Assembly (NCBI GenBank): GCA_025356765.1
Contig: JANXRO010000161.1
Coordinates: 1 to 5,983 of the forward strand
DNA length: 5,983 bases
Direction: 5' to 3'
Source of the DNA: Hyphomicrobiales bacterium
GTDB taxonomy: Bacteria; Pseudomonadota; Alphaproteobacteria; Rhizobiales; Aestuariivirgaceae
Each line of letters opens with the position of its first letter. Positions within the stretch are counted from its first letter, which is position 1. Position numbers and translations under genes: made by a program. Shown here one piece after another: positions 5,768 to 5,983 of the stretch. The notes below the pieces were generated by a model. It did not search any database. It was not told the DNA's origin and saw nothing but the letters and a program-made list of their open reading frames with translations.

Positions 5768-5983
5768 TCAGAAATCTTTCGTCAGGCGAAAGTCAACGGA
5801 ATGACTGTCATAGTCATAAAGATCAATGTTCGAAACATTGCGCACATAGGTATAATTCACAGATGGCGCAAAGCCGAACCAGTTCCAATCACGCTTGGTC
5901 AAGGTAGCAGAACCAGTATAGCGCTGGTCTGTGCGTGTCAGGTTATAGACGGGTGTAACATCGCCAAATTGCGCCAAGCGCAC
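5768..5983 (-). CDS. C-terminal end of a Slam-like (DUF560) outer-membrane beta-barrel protein
   Basis: Only the last 71 residues are present; the gene continues past base 5983, and the GTG at the edge is not the start. The sequence alternates polar and hydrophobic residues in beta-strand fashion. It contains RTDQRYTGSATLTKRDWNWF, then GFAPSVNYTYVRNVSNIDLY, then DYDSHSVDFRLTKDF. The SNI.LYDYD pattern followed by a last strand ending in Phe matches the C-terminus of the surface lipoprotein assembly modifier barrel (PF04575), and terminal Phe is the usual signal for BAM-assisted insertion. Full-length members have an N-terminal periplasmic TPR region and a 14-strand barrel, and some move lipoproteins to the cell surface. 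Neither region can be checked here. Another outer-membrane barrel with a similar ending remains possible. Confidence 0.65.
   Translation of the reverse strand: MRLAQFGDVTPVYNLTRTDQRYTGSATLTKRDWNWFGFAPSVNYTYVRNVSNIDLYDYDSHSVDFRLTKDF

Overview
The window looks like ordinary chromosomal DNA from an alphaproteobacterium, probably a Hyphomicrobiales/Rhodobacterales-type lineage with moderate GC (high 40s percent by eye). This assignment is an inference from gene content: a LemA/TPM pair, a PCu(A)C-like periplasmic protein, a MetA-type homoserine acyltransferase and a Slam-type outer-membrane barrel. Genes are packed tightly, with gaps of about -1 to 51 bp. I see no rRNA, tRNA, CRISPR array, insertion sequence or phage gene.

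Left block (1-2509, minus strand), in transcription order: a PCu(A)C-family periplasmic protein, a YcaD-like MFS transporter, a LemA lipoprotein, and the N-terminal part of a TPM-domain protein that leaves the window. The gaps are 12, 41 and 8 bp, so one operon or two coupled pairs is likely. The PCu(A)C protein keeps the fold signatures but has lost most of the canonical copper ligands.

Centre (2561-3935, plus strand), divergent from the left block across 51 bp: a small MoaD/ThiS-like ubiquitin-fold protein ending in Gly-Gly, followed one base later by a beta-propeller protein with Asp-box (BNR) repeats. The propeller gene has an in-frame TAA at codon 178 while the frame stays open and propeller-like for 189 more codons, so it is called a pseudogene with a single nonsense change. 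The codons for the Gly-Gly tail also form the Shine-Dalgarno sequence of the propeller gene.

Right block (3946-5983, minus strand), convergent with the propeller gene: the C-terminal end of a Slam-like outer-membrane barrel, a P-loop ATPase/kinase of unknown function, and metA. The ATPase stop and metA start share one base (TGATG). Residue 111 of MetA is Glu, which predicts acetyl-CoA rather than succinyl-CoA as acyl donor, i.e. O-acetylhomoserine for methionine synthesis.

The two places most likely to hide undescribed biology are the ThiS-like/beta-propeller pair, which has no activating enzyme nearby, and the uncharacterised ATPase translationally coupled to metA.
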